A stretch of DNA of 13,788 nucleotides from positions 1,620 to 15,407 of the forward strand of contig VAZU01000028.1 of assembly GCA_005884745.1 (NCBI GenBank), written 5' to 3'. The DNA is from Alphaproteobacteria bacterium (GTDB taxonomy: Bacteria; Pseudomonadota; Alphaproteobacteria; Rhizobiales; Xanthobacteraceae). A model generated the notes under the pieces. The model did no database searches and was not told the origin of the DNA. It saw only the letters and a program-made list of their open reading frames with translations. The position numbers were made by a program, and so were the translations under genes. Shown here in pieces: positions 1-7,436 of this stretch; the stretch's first letter is position 1; each line of letters starts with the position of its first letter.

Positions 1-510
1 GAGATCCTGGTCGACGATCCGAGCTACGAACGCATCGTGCTGTTCTACCGGCCCTCGCTTGAGCGGCTCGGCATGGCCGTAAGCGTCCGCACCGTCGATG
101 AGGTCCAGTACCAGAACCGGCTGCGGCAATGGGATTACGACATGATCATCGCGTCGTGGGGGGAATCGCTCTCGCCGGGCAACGAGCAGCGCGGCTATTG
201 GGGATCCCAGGCGGCCGACATGCCCGGGTCGCGCAATCTCATCGGCATCAAGAACGAAGCGGTCGACGCGCTCATCGGCCGCGTCATCTTCGCCAAGGAC
301 CGCGCCGAGCTCGTTGCCGCCACCAGGGCGTTCGATCGCGTGCTGTTGTGGAATTTCTACGTCGTGCCGCAATGGACCTATGACAAGGCGCGAACCGCAC
401 GCTGGGACCGGTTCGGCAGGCCGCAGCGGCTGCCGCGCCACAACGAGCCGGATTTCCCCGGGGTCTGGTGGTGGGACAGCGATCGCGCCACCAAGGTCGG
501 GACGCGCTAG
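1..510 (+). CDS. ABC transporter substrate-binding protein, family 5 (YejA/YepA-like), C-terminal part only
   Basis: The reading frame is open from the first base (EILVDDPSYERI...) to TAG at 508-510, giving the last 169 residues; the start lies outside the window. It is a periplasmic family-5 (peptide/dipeptide type) binding protein that should deliver ligand to the YejB/YejE/YejF transporter encoded downstream. Family marks are the lobe-closing segment SLERLGMAVSVRTVDEVQYQ, the YDMIIASWGES strand, the RNLIGIKNEAVDALI helix, the FDRVLLWNFYVVPQW region and a tryptophan-rich end (FPGVWWWDSD). The same blocks appear in order in the next gene (VQYRARVDQFDFD, NLAGIADPVIDALI, LDRVIRCGRYWIPHW, ETWWYD), so the two are paralogues. 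The stop is followed at once by the next gene, and the TAG overlaps a GTG at 510-512. Whether this copy is YejA itself or a second, Yej-pairing binding protein cannot be decided from the C-terminus. The family call is secure. Confidence 0.9.
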   Translation, partial: EILVDDPSYERIVLFYRPSLERLGMAVSVRTVDEVQYQNRLRQWDYDMIIASWGESLSPGNEQRGYWGSQAADMPGSRNLIGIKNEAVDALIGRVIFAKDRAELVAATRAFDRVLLWNFYVVPQWTYDKARTARWDRFGRPQRLPRHNEPDFPGVWWWDSDRATKVGTR

Positions 511-530
511 TGCGCGGCGGGCTCGACCGC

Positions 531-2398
531 ATGCCGGCCCGGCGGTCTGGCGCCGGGCGGACGCTCACGCGCCCGTCCTTGCGCTCGCGCCCGCGCGGCG
601 CGCGGCGGCGATCGAAGCCGGCGGCGAGATCGAGACTCACGGGCTCTCCGCGTTCGGCGACCTCAAATATCCGGCGGATTTTGCGCATCTCGACTACGCC
701 GATCCGCACGCGCCGAAGGGCGGTATGTTTTCCCAGGTCGGTCCGGAGCGGCAATACAACCAATCCTTCCTCACCTTCAATTCGCTCAACAGCTATATCC
801 TCAAGGGCGACGGCGCGCAGGGGATGGAGCTGACGTTCGCCAGCCTGATGGCGCGCGCGGCCGACGAGCCGGACGCGGTCTATGGGCTCGCCGCCCGCGC
901 CGTGCGCATCTCGCCAGACCGGCGCACCTACAAATTCCTGTTGCGCGAGGCGGCGCGATTCCACGATGGCTCGCCGCTCACGGCGCACGACGCGGCGTTC
1001 TCGCTCACGACTCTCAAAGCCAAGGGACACCCGATCATCCGGCAGTTCCTGCGCGATTTCGAGGGCGCGCAGGCCGCGGATGCGGCAACGCTGGTCGTGC
1101 GGTTCGCCGACAAGCGCGCGCGCGACGTGCCGCTGTTCCTCGCCACGCTGCCGATCTTCTCCCGCGCCTATTATGCCGGCCGCACGTTCGACGAGACCAG
1201 CCTGGAGGTGCCGCTCGGCTCCGGCCCCTACAAGGTCGGCCGCTTCGAGCCCGGGCGTTTCATCGAGTACGAGCGGGTCGCGGACTGGTGGGGCGCCGAG
1301 CTGCCCGTTGCGCGCGGCCACAACAATTTCGACGTGGTTCGCTTCGAGTACTACCGCGACCGCGACGTCGCCTTCGAGGGCTTCACCGCCAAGAACTATC
1401 TGTTCCGGGAGGAATTCACTTCGCGGATCTGGGCGACGCGCTACGACTTCCCGGCGATCCGCGACGGACGCGTGAAGCGGGAAGTGATGCCCGACGACAC
1501 GCCTTCGGGCGCGCAGGGCTGGTTCATCAACACCCGGCGGGAGAAGTTCAAGGATTCCCGCCTGCGCGAAGCGCTGATCGACGCCTTCGACTTCGAATGG
1601 ACCAACAAGACCATCATGTACGGCTCCTACGAGCGCACCCATTCGGTGTTCCAGAATTCCGACATGATGGCGGCCGGCAAGCCCGGTCCGGAAGAGCTTG
1701 CCCTGCTCGAGCCGTTCCGCGGCACCCTGCCGGAGGAAGTATTCGGCGAGCCCTTCGTGCCGCCGGTCTCCGACGGTTCCGGCCAGGACCGCAGCCTGCT
1801 GCGCAAGGCGAACCAGCTGTTGCAGCAAGCCGGCCTGGCGGTGAAGGGTGGCAAGCGGGTCAACGCGCGCGGCGAGCCAATCGCCATCGAATTCCTGATC
1901 GACGAGCCCGGGCTCGAACCGCACCACATGCCGTTCATCAAGAATCTCGGCGTGCTCGGCATCGAGGCCACGCTGCGGCTGGTCGACCCGGTGCAATATC
2001 GCGCCCGCGTCGACCAGTTCGATTTCGACATCACGGTCGAGCGTTTCAGCTTCTCGACGACGCCAGGCGATTCGCTGCGCTCGTATTTGTCTTCCGCCGC
2101 GGCGACGCTGAAGGGCTCGCAGAACCTCGCCGGGATCGCCGATCCGGTGATCGACGCCCTGATCGACAAGATCATCGGGGCCGACACGCGAGCCGCGATG
2201 GTGAGCGCCTGCCGGGCGCTCGACCGCGTCATCCGCTGCGGGCGATACTGGATTCCGCACTGGTACAAGCCGACGCATTGGTACACCTATTGGGACGTGT
2301 TCGCGCGGCCTGCGGCAAATCCGCGCTACGCGCGCGGCGTTCCCGAGACCTGGTGGTACGATCGCGGCAAGGCCGCGAAACTCGAGCGCGCCGGCTGA
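531..2398 (+). CDS. yejA: Second tandem ABC transporter substrate-binding protein, YejA-like; apparent frameshift in the signal peptide
   Basis: This is a periplasmic binding protein of the YejA branch of family 5. The mature part (from IEAGGEIETHGLSAFGDLKY, about 611-670) is complete and reads through DYADPHAPKGG, the family signature RFHDGSPLTAHDAAFS (about 956-1005), GSGPYKVGRFEPGRFIEY, AFDFEWTNKTIMYGSYERT and the end ETWWYDRGKAAKL. From about 531 it would be roughly 620 residues, close to YejA proteins (about 600). The start is a problem. The body is in frame 2, which has no ATG, GTG or TTG between 380 and 725, and 380 lies deep inside the preceding gene. The plausible starts (GTG 510, ATG 531) are in frame 3. 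Joining frame 3 up to GAGRTLT (about 569) with frame 2 from APVLALAPARRAAA gives a credible exported leader. One missing base near 565-575 would explain this, either a sequencing error or a real mutation that inactivates the gene. yejB follows after 24 nt. Confidence 0.85.
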
Positions 2399-2422
2399 GC
2401 CGGCGCCGATCGGACCGAGGAG

Positions 2423-3538
2423 ATGAGCGCTTACATCGCCCGACGCATCCTGTTCATGATCCCGACGCTGCTCGGGATCATGCTGGTGTCGTTCCTGGTG
2501 GTGCAGTTCGCGCCGGGCGGCCCGGTCGAGCGGATGATCGCCAAGATCAGCGGCCAGGATACCGGCGCGACCTCGCGCATCTCGGGATCGGCGGGCGGCG
2601 ATTTTGCGGCCCGCAATCAGTTCCAGGGCGCGGCCGGATCCGAGGTGATCAACTCCAAATATCGCGGCGCCCAGGGGCTCGATCCGGAATTCATCAAGAG
2701 CCTGGAAAAGCAGTTCGGTTTCGACAAGCCGGCCTACGAGCGCTTCCTCCTGATGCTGTGGAACTTCAGCCGGTTCGATTTCGGCAAGAGCTATTTCCGC
2801 GACGTTCGCGTGCTCGATCTGATCAAGGAGAAGCTCCCGGTCTCGATGTCACTCGGCATCTGGATGACGCTCTTGACCTATCTGATCTCGATCCCGCTCG
2901 GCATCCGCAAGGCGATCCGCGAAGGCTCGCGGTTCGACACCTGGACCTCAGGGGTCATCGTGGTCGGTTACGCCATTCCCGGATTTCTGTTCGCCATTCT
3001 GCTGATCGTGCTGTTCGCCGGCGGCTCGTTCTTCGACTTCTTCCCGTTGCGCGGCCTCACCTCGGAAAATTGGCACAGCCTGCCGTGGTGGGGCAAGATT
3101 CTCGATTATTTCTGGCACCTCACCCTGCCGATCCTCACCATGTCGCTCGGCGCCTTCGCCACGATGACCATGCTGACGAAGAACTCGTTCCTCGACGAGA
3201 TCCGCAAGCAGTACGTGCTCACCGCCCGCGCCAAGGGCTGCAGCGAGCACCAGGTGCTCTACGGCCACATCTTTCGCAATGCCATGCTGCTGGTCATCGC
3301 CGGGTTCCCCGGCGCATTCGTCCATGCGTTCTTCTCCGGCTCGCTGCTGATCGAGATCATCTTCTCGCTCGACGGGCTCGGCCTGCTCGGCTTCGAGAGC
3401 GTGCTCAACCGCGACTACGCCGTGGTGTTCGCCACGCTCTACATTTTTTCGCTGATCGGGCTCGCCGTGAATCTGATCTCCGATCTCACCTATACTTGGG
3501 TCGATCCGCGCATCGATTTCGAGACCCGGGAAGTCTGA
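2423..3538 (+). CDS. yejB: Peptide ABC transporter permease YejB
   Basis: This inner-membrane permease of the Yej importer forms half of the translocation channel together with YejE. It has 371 residues, near the usual length for YejB. The N-terminus MSAYIARRILFMIPTLLGIM is the typical first membrane helix of DppB/OppB-type permeases, followed by the QFAPGGPVE motif. A Gly/Ser-rich periplasmic stretch (about 43-85) separates helix 1 from the core, as in other YejB proteins. Further helices lie at about 145-160, 177-200, 231-252, 288-312 and 335-355. The EAA loop that contacts the ATPase is visible at about 259-287 (DEIRKQYVLTARAKG ... HIFRNAM). The C-terminal DPRIDFETREV is characteristic of YejB. 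A GAGGAG sequence directly abuts the ATG, closer than a normal Shine-Dalgarno spacing; no other start fits helix 1. It is 24 nt after yejA and 1 nt before yejE. Confidence 0.95.
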   Translation: MSAYIARRILFMIPTLLGIMLVSFLVVQFAPGGPVERMIAKISGQDTGATSRISGSAGGDFAARNQFQGAAGSEVINSKYRGAQGLDPEFIKSLEKQFGFDKPAYERFLLMLWNFSRFDFGKSYFRDVRVLDLIKEKLPVSMSLGIWMTLLTYLISIPLGIRKAIREGSRFDTWTSGVIVVGYAIPGFLFAILLIVLFAGGSFFDFFPLRGLTSENWHSLPWWGKILDYFWHLTLPILTMSLGAFATMTMLTKNSFLDEIRKQYVLTARAKGCSEHQVLYGHIFRNAMLLVIAGFPGAFVHAFFSGSLLIEIIFSLDGLGLLGFESVLNRDYAVVFATLYIFSLIGLAVNLISDLTYTWVDPRIDFETREV

Positions 3539-3539
3539 A

Positions 3540-4721
3540 ATGGATGCGACGATCAGCCCGAAGGTGCAGGAGACGAGCGGCATCACCCCGCTCGGCGTCG
3601 CCGCGCCGCCGCGTGCCGGCGGGATCCGCATCTCGCCGATCAACAAGCGGCGTTGGCAGAATTTCAAGGCGAACCGCCGCGGCTACTGGTCGCTGTGGCT
3701 GTTCGCGGCGATGTTCTTGCTCTCGCTGTTCGCGGAGTTCATCGCCAACGACAAGCCGTTTCTGGTGAAATACGCCGGTCAGTATTATTTCCCGGCACTG
3801 TTCACCTATACCGAGACCGCGTTCGGCGGCGAGTTCGAGACCGCGGCGGATTATCGCGATCCTTACGTGCAGAAGCTGATTTCCGACAGCGCCGGCTACA
3901 TGGTGTGGCCGCCGATCCGCTATTCCTACGACACCCACAATCTCGATCTGCCCACCCCGGCGCCGTCGAAGCCGACCTGGCTGCTCACCGAGAAAGAGTG
4001 TCAGCCGGTGGTCGAGCGCAAAGGGCTGAGAGGCTGCGCCGACCTCGAGTGGAACTGGCTCGGCACCGACGACCAGGGCCGCGACGTGCTGGCGCGGCTG
4101 ATCTACGGCTTCCGCATCTCGGTGCTGTTCGGGCTGGTGCTGACCGTGATCTCCTCGATCGTCGGCGTGGCGGCCGGAGCCGTGCAGGGCTATTTCGGCG
4201 GCTGGACCGATCTCCTGTTCCAGCGTTTCATCGAGATCTGGACCTCGATTCCCTCGCTTTATCTGCTGCTGATCATCTCCTCGGTGCTGGTGCCGGGCTT
4301 CTTCGTGCTGCTCGGGATTTTGCTGCTGTTCTCCTGGGTGTCGCTGGTCGGGCTGGTGCGCGCCGAGTTCCTACGCGGGCGCAATTTCGAATACGTTCAG
4401 GCCGCGCGCGCCCTCGGCGTCTCCAATGCGAAAATCATGTTCCGGCATCTGTTGCCCAACGCCATGGTGGCGACCATGACGTTCCTGCCGTTCATCCTCT
4501 CCTCCTCGGTGATGACCCTGACGGCGCTCGATTTCCTGGGCTTCGGGCTGCCGCCGGGCTCGCCCTCGCTCGGCGAGCTGCTCTCGCAGGGCAAGGCCAA
4601 CGTGCAGGCGCCCTGGCTCGGGCTCACCGGGTTCTTCGCGGTCGCCATCATGCTCTCGCTGCTGATCTTCATCGGCGAGGCGGTGCGCGATGCGTTCGAC
4701 CCCAGGAAGGCGTTCGCATGA
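3540..4721 (+). CDS. yejE: Peptide ABC transporter permease YejE
   Basis: This is the second inner-membrane permease of the Yej importer (DppC/OppC type), 393 residues. The cytoplasmic N-terminus carries the OppC_N-like stretch ISPINKRRWQNFKANRRGYW (31-50), then helix 1 (about 51-70). A long periplasmic loop (about 71-180) ends in the family motif WNWLGTDDQGRDV (171-183); the loop has two cysteines (C154 and C166) that could form a disulfide, which is inference. The permease core follows, with helices at about 193-215, 240-270, 308-332 and 360-382. The EAA loop is at about 284-308 (EYVQAARALGVSNAKIMFRHLLPNA). ATG 3540 lies 1 nt after the yejB stop, and the TGA stop overlaps the yejF start as ATGA, which suggests translational coupling. 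E. coli YejE is somewhat shorter; the extra length is at the N-terminus and in the periplasmic loop. Confidence 0.95.
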   Translation: MDATISPKVQETSGITPLGVAAPPRAGGIRISPINKRRWQNFKANRRGYWSLWLFAAMFLLSLFAEFIANDKPFLVKYAGQYYFPALFTYTETAFGGEFETAADYRDPYVQKLISDSAGYMVWPPIRYSYDTHNLDLPTPAPSKPTWLLTEKECQPVVERKGLRGCADLEWNWLGTDDQGRDVLARLIYGFRISVLFGLVLTVISSIVGVAAGAVQGYFGGWTDLLFQRFIEIWTSIPSLYLLLIISSVLVPGFFVLLGILLLFSWVSLVGLVRAEFLRGRNFEYVQAARALGVSNAKIMFRHLLPNAMVATMTFLPFILSSSVMTLTALDFLGFGLPPGSPSLGELLSQGKANVQAPWLGLTGFFAVAIMLSLLIFIGEAVRDAFDPRKAFA

Positions 4722-6361
4722 CCGCAATGACGGGCTCCGCCGAGAAGCTGATCGAGGTCCGCGACCTCTCCGTCGCATTCCGCCAGGGCGAGCGCGAGCT
4801 CTTGGCGGCCGACCGCGTCTCGTTCGACATCAAGCCGGGCGAGACCGTGGCGCTGGTCGGCGAATCCGGGTCCGGCAAGTCGGTCACCGCGCTGTCGATC
4901 CTCAAATTGCTTCCCGGCTCGGCGCGGCATCCCTCGGGCTCGATCCGCTTCAAGGGCCGCGAGCTGATGAAGCTATCGGAGCGCGAGATCCGCCACGTGC
5001 GCGGCAACGACATCACCATCGTGTTCCAGGAGCCGATGACCTCGCTCAACCCGCTGCACACGGTCGAGCGGCAGATCGCCGAAGTGCTGGAGCTGCACGC
5101 CGGCGTGTCCGGGGGGGCGGCGCGGGCGCGGGTCGTCGAGCTGCTCGCCCAGGTCGGCATTCCCGATCCGCAATCGCGGCTGGCGAGCTATCCGCACCAG
5201 CTCTCCGGCGGCCAGCGCCAGCGCGTGATGATCGCGCTCGCGCTCGCCAACGAGCCCGACCTGCTGATCGCGGACGAGCCCACGACCGCGCTCGACGTCA
5301 CCGTGCAGGCGCAGATCATCAAGCTGATCAAGGATCTGCAGGCGCGGCTCGGCATGGCGGTGCTGTTCATCACCCACGATCTCGGCATCGTGCGCAAGAC
5401 CGCCGAGCGCGTCTGCGTGATGCGCCAGGGCCGGATCGTGGAGCAGGGCGCGGTTGCCGACGTGTTCGCCGATCCGCAGCATCCCTATACGCGCGAGCTG
5501 ATCGCGGCCGAGCCGAAGCCCGATCCCGCGCCGCTGCAGCCGGGCGCCCCGGCGGTGATTCGCGCCGATGACCTCAAGGTGTGGTTCCCGGTCCGCCGCG
5601 GGTTTTTGCGGCGCACGGTCGGCCACATCAAGGCGGTCGACGGGGTCAGCATCGAGGTGCGCAAGGGCGAGACGCTCGGCGTCGTCGGCGAATCCGGCTC
5701 CGGCAAGACCACGCTGGGCCTCGCGATCCTGCGGCTGATCTCCTCGCAGGGCCCGATCGTGTTCATGGGCAAGCCGCTGCAGGGGCTCAAGTTCAAGGGC
5801 ATGCTGCGGTTCCGGCGCGACATGCAGATCGTGTTCCAGGATCCCTACGGCTCGCTCTCGCCGCGCATGTCGCTCTCCGACGTCATCGAGGAAGGCCTGT
5901 GGGTACATCACCCCGGCATGCCGAAGGCGGAGCGCGAGGAGCGGGTGATCCGGGCGCTGGTCGAGGTCGGGCTAGATCCGGAAACGCGGTTCCGCTATCC
6001 GCACGAGTTCTCCGGCGGCCAGCGCCAGCGCATCGCGGTGGCGCGCACGCTGGTGCTCGAGCCGACCTTCATCGTGCTCGACGAGCCGACCAGCGCGCTC
6101 GACATGCTGATCCAGGCGCAGATCGTCGATCTGTTGCGCGCGCTGCAGAAACGCCGCGAGCTCACTTATTTGTTCATCTCGCACGATCTGCGCGTGGTGG
6201 CGGCGCTGGCGAGCCGCGTCGTGGTCATGCGCCACGGCAAGGTCGTGGAGGAGGGTCCGGCCGCCGAGCTGTTCGCGCGGCCGAAGACCGACTACACCCG
6301 CGCGCTGTTCGCGGCCGCGTTCAACCTCGAGACCGCCGCCGAGGGCGTGGTGGCGCAATAG
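4718..6361 (+). CDS. yejF: Peptide ABC transporter ATP-binding protein YejF (two fused ATPase domains)
   Basis: This cytoplasmic energising subunit of the Yej importer has 547 residues with two complete nucleotide-binding domains. Domain 1 has Walker A GESGSGKS (48-55), Q-loop Q104, signature LSGGQ (162-166), Walker B LLIADEP with catalytic E187, and switch H220. Domain 2 has Walker A GESGSGKT (324-331), Q374, signature FSGGQ (431-435), Walker B FIVLDEP with E456, and H489. All catalytic residues are present in both halves, so both sites should hydrolyse ATP. The oligopeptide-transporter C-terminal motif HPYTREL (255-261) follows domain 1, with a weaker version (TDYTRAL) after domain 2. The start at 4718 is chosen because AGGAAGG lies about 8 nt upstream and the ATG overlaps the yejE stop (ATGA). 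A second in-frame ATG at 4727 is possible. The reading frame is open much further upstream, but that part is only the yejE region in another frame. Confidence 0.96.
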   Translation: MTAMTGSAEKLIEVRDLSVAFRQGERELLAADRVSFDIKPGETVALVGESGSGKSVTALSILKLLPGSARHPSGSIRFKGRELMKLSEREIRHVRGNDITIVFQEPMTSLNPLHTVERQIAEVLELHAGVSGGAARARVVELLAQVGIPDPQSRLASYPHQLSGGQRQRVMIALALANEPDLLIADEPTTALDVTVQAQIIKLIKDLQARLGMAVLFITHDLGIVRKTAERVCVMRQGRIVEQGAVADVFADPQHPYTRELIAAEPKPDPAPLQPGAPAVIRADDLKVWFPVRRGFLRRTVGHIKAVDGVSIEVRKGETLGVVGESGSGKTTLGLAILRLISSQGPIVFMGKPLQGLKFKGMLRFRRDMQIVFQDPYGSLSPRMSLSDVIEEGLWVHHPGMPKAEREERVIRALVEVGLDPETRFRYPHEFSGGQRQRIAVARTLVLEPTFIVLDEPTSALDMLIQAQIVDLLRALQKRRELTYLFISHDLRVVAALASRVVVMRHGKVVEEGPAAELFARPKTDYTRALFAAAFNLETAAEGVVAQ

Positions 6362-6384
6362 ATGATTCCCCGGGGGCGGGCGGC

Positions 6385-7338
6385 ATGTCGGCGATCCTGC
6401 TGGCCATGACCGGAGCCGGATGGGATCCGGCGGAATGGCAGGCGCGATTTTTGGCGCTGGCGCCGCGCCGCGAAGTGAGAATCTGGCCCGACCGCGCCTG
6501 CAATCCCGCCGAGGTCGGCTATGTGTGCACCTGGAAGCCGCCGCCGGGCCTTTTCGCGCAATTCCCGCATCTGAAGGCGATCTTCTCGCTCGGCGCCGGC
6601 GTCGATCACCTCATCGGCGATCCGCTGCTGCCGGCGGTGCCTCTCGTCCGCGTGGTGGACCGGGATCTCACGGCGCGGATGAGCGAGTACGTGGTTCTGC
6701 ACGTACTCCTGCATCATCGCCGCTTGCGGCTCTACCGGGCGCAGCAGCGCGAAAAAATCTGGCACGAGCATGCGCAGCCCGCGGCGAGCGAAGTCGCTGT
6801 GGGGATCCTGGGGCTCGGCGTGCTCGGGCGCGAAGCCGCCGAACTGCTGGCCCGGATCGGCTTTCGGATGGCGGGGTTTAGCCGCACCGAAAAATCACTC
6901 GCCGGCATCGAGACGTTCCACGGCAAGAACGGCCTCGACGCATTTCTCGCCCGCACCGAGATCCTGGTCTGCCTGTTGCCGCACACGCCGGCGACCGAAG
7001 GCATTCTGAACCTGGCATTGTTGCGCAAGCTCAAGCGCGACGGCGCGCTCGGCGGCGCCTATCTGATCAATGCGGGGCGGGGAATGCTGCAGGTCGACGC
7101 CGATATTCTCGCTGCGCTCGAGGAGAGTTCGCTCGCGGGCGCGAGCCTCGACGTGTTCCCGACCGAGCCGCTGCCGCGCGAGAGCCCGCTGTGGAATCAT
7201 CCGAACGTGATCATCACGCCGCACAATGCCGCCGTCTCCGACCCGCGCGCGCTCGCCCGGAACGTGCTCACGCAGATCGAGCGCTTCGAGCGCGGGCTGC
7301 CGCTCGAGCACGTGGTCGACCGCACGGCGGGATATTGA
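6385..7338 (+). CDS. ghrA: Glyoxylate/hydroxypyruvate reductase A, D-2-hydroxyacid dehydrogenase family
   Basis: This cytoplasmic NAD(P)H-dependent reductase converts glyoxylate to glycolate and hydroxypyruvate to D-glycerate. It has 317 residues, the usual GhrA size. The N-terminal substrate domain includes FSLGAGVDHL (67-76), and the Rossmann fold carries G143-L-G145-V-L-G148. The catalytic set of the family is present: R232 in NAGRG, E261 in PTEPLP and H280 in TPHNAA. The segment SLDVFPTEPLPRESPLWNHPNV and the terminal VDRTAGY closely resemble E. coli GhrA and separate it from GhrB/SerA-type dehydrogenases. ATG 6385 is preceded by a G-rich GGGGGCGGG that can act as a ribosome binding site; an ATG at 6362 is out of frame. 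It starts 23 nt after yejF on the same strand and probably ends the same transcript. A metabolic link to peptide import is not obvious. The cytochrome gene converges on it. Confidence 0.93.
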   Translation: MSAILLAMTGAGWDPAEWQARFLALAPRREVRIWPDRACNPAEVGYVCTWKPPPGLFAQFPHLKAIFSLGAGVDHLIGDPLLPAVPLVRVVDRDLTARMSEYVVLHVLLHHRRLRLYRAQQREKIWHEHAQPAASEVAVGILGLGVLGREAAELLARIGFRMAGFSRTEKSLAGIETFHGKNGLDAFLARTEILVCLLPHTPATEGILNLALLRKLKRDGALGGAYLINAGRGMLQVDADILAALEESSLAGASLDVFPTEPLPRESPLWNHPNVIITPHNAAVSDPRALARNVLTQIERFERGLPLEHVVDRTAGY

Positions 7339-7347
7339 GCACAGCAA

Positions 7348-7360
7348 GAGATCTGATCTC
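7348..7360. repeat. Short perfect inverted repeat between convergent genes
   Basis: GAGATC-T-GATCTC is a 6-bp palindrome lying 10 nt after the ghrA stop, in the 98-nt gap between the convergent ghrA and cytochrome genes. The one-base centre is too small for a normal RNA hairpin loop and no T-run follows directly; a TATTTTTCCC stretch occurs about 40 nt further on. It is a weak candidate for transcription end or protein binding, and nothing else is evident in the gap. Confidence 0.3.
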
Positions 7361-7436
7361 GAGGCGCACAAGAAACCGATCTCACAGGTCGCGGCATATT
7401 TTTCCCTCTCAACGCCGACGCGCCGAGCGACGCACC

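Noticed and set aside
314..530. In-frame upstream ATGs (314, 380) as true starts of the second binding protein
   Set aside because: They would encode 80-100 residues of low-complexity sequence inside the coding end of the first binding protein, with no signal peptide.
284..2278. Long open frame on the minus strand (664 codons) opposite the binding-protein gene
   Set aside because: It is the mirror of a strongly GC3-biased coding region. Its product is a low-complexity Arg/Val/Glu/Gly mix with no domain, while the plus strand gives a clear YejA protein.
1288..3768. 826-codon plus-strand frame spanning the end of yejA and all of yejB
   Set aside because: It is an out-of-frame shadow: Arg/Ala/Pro-rich with no recognisable motif, and it crosses two well-defined genes.
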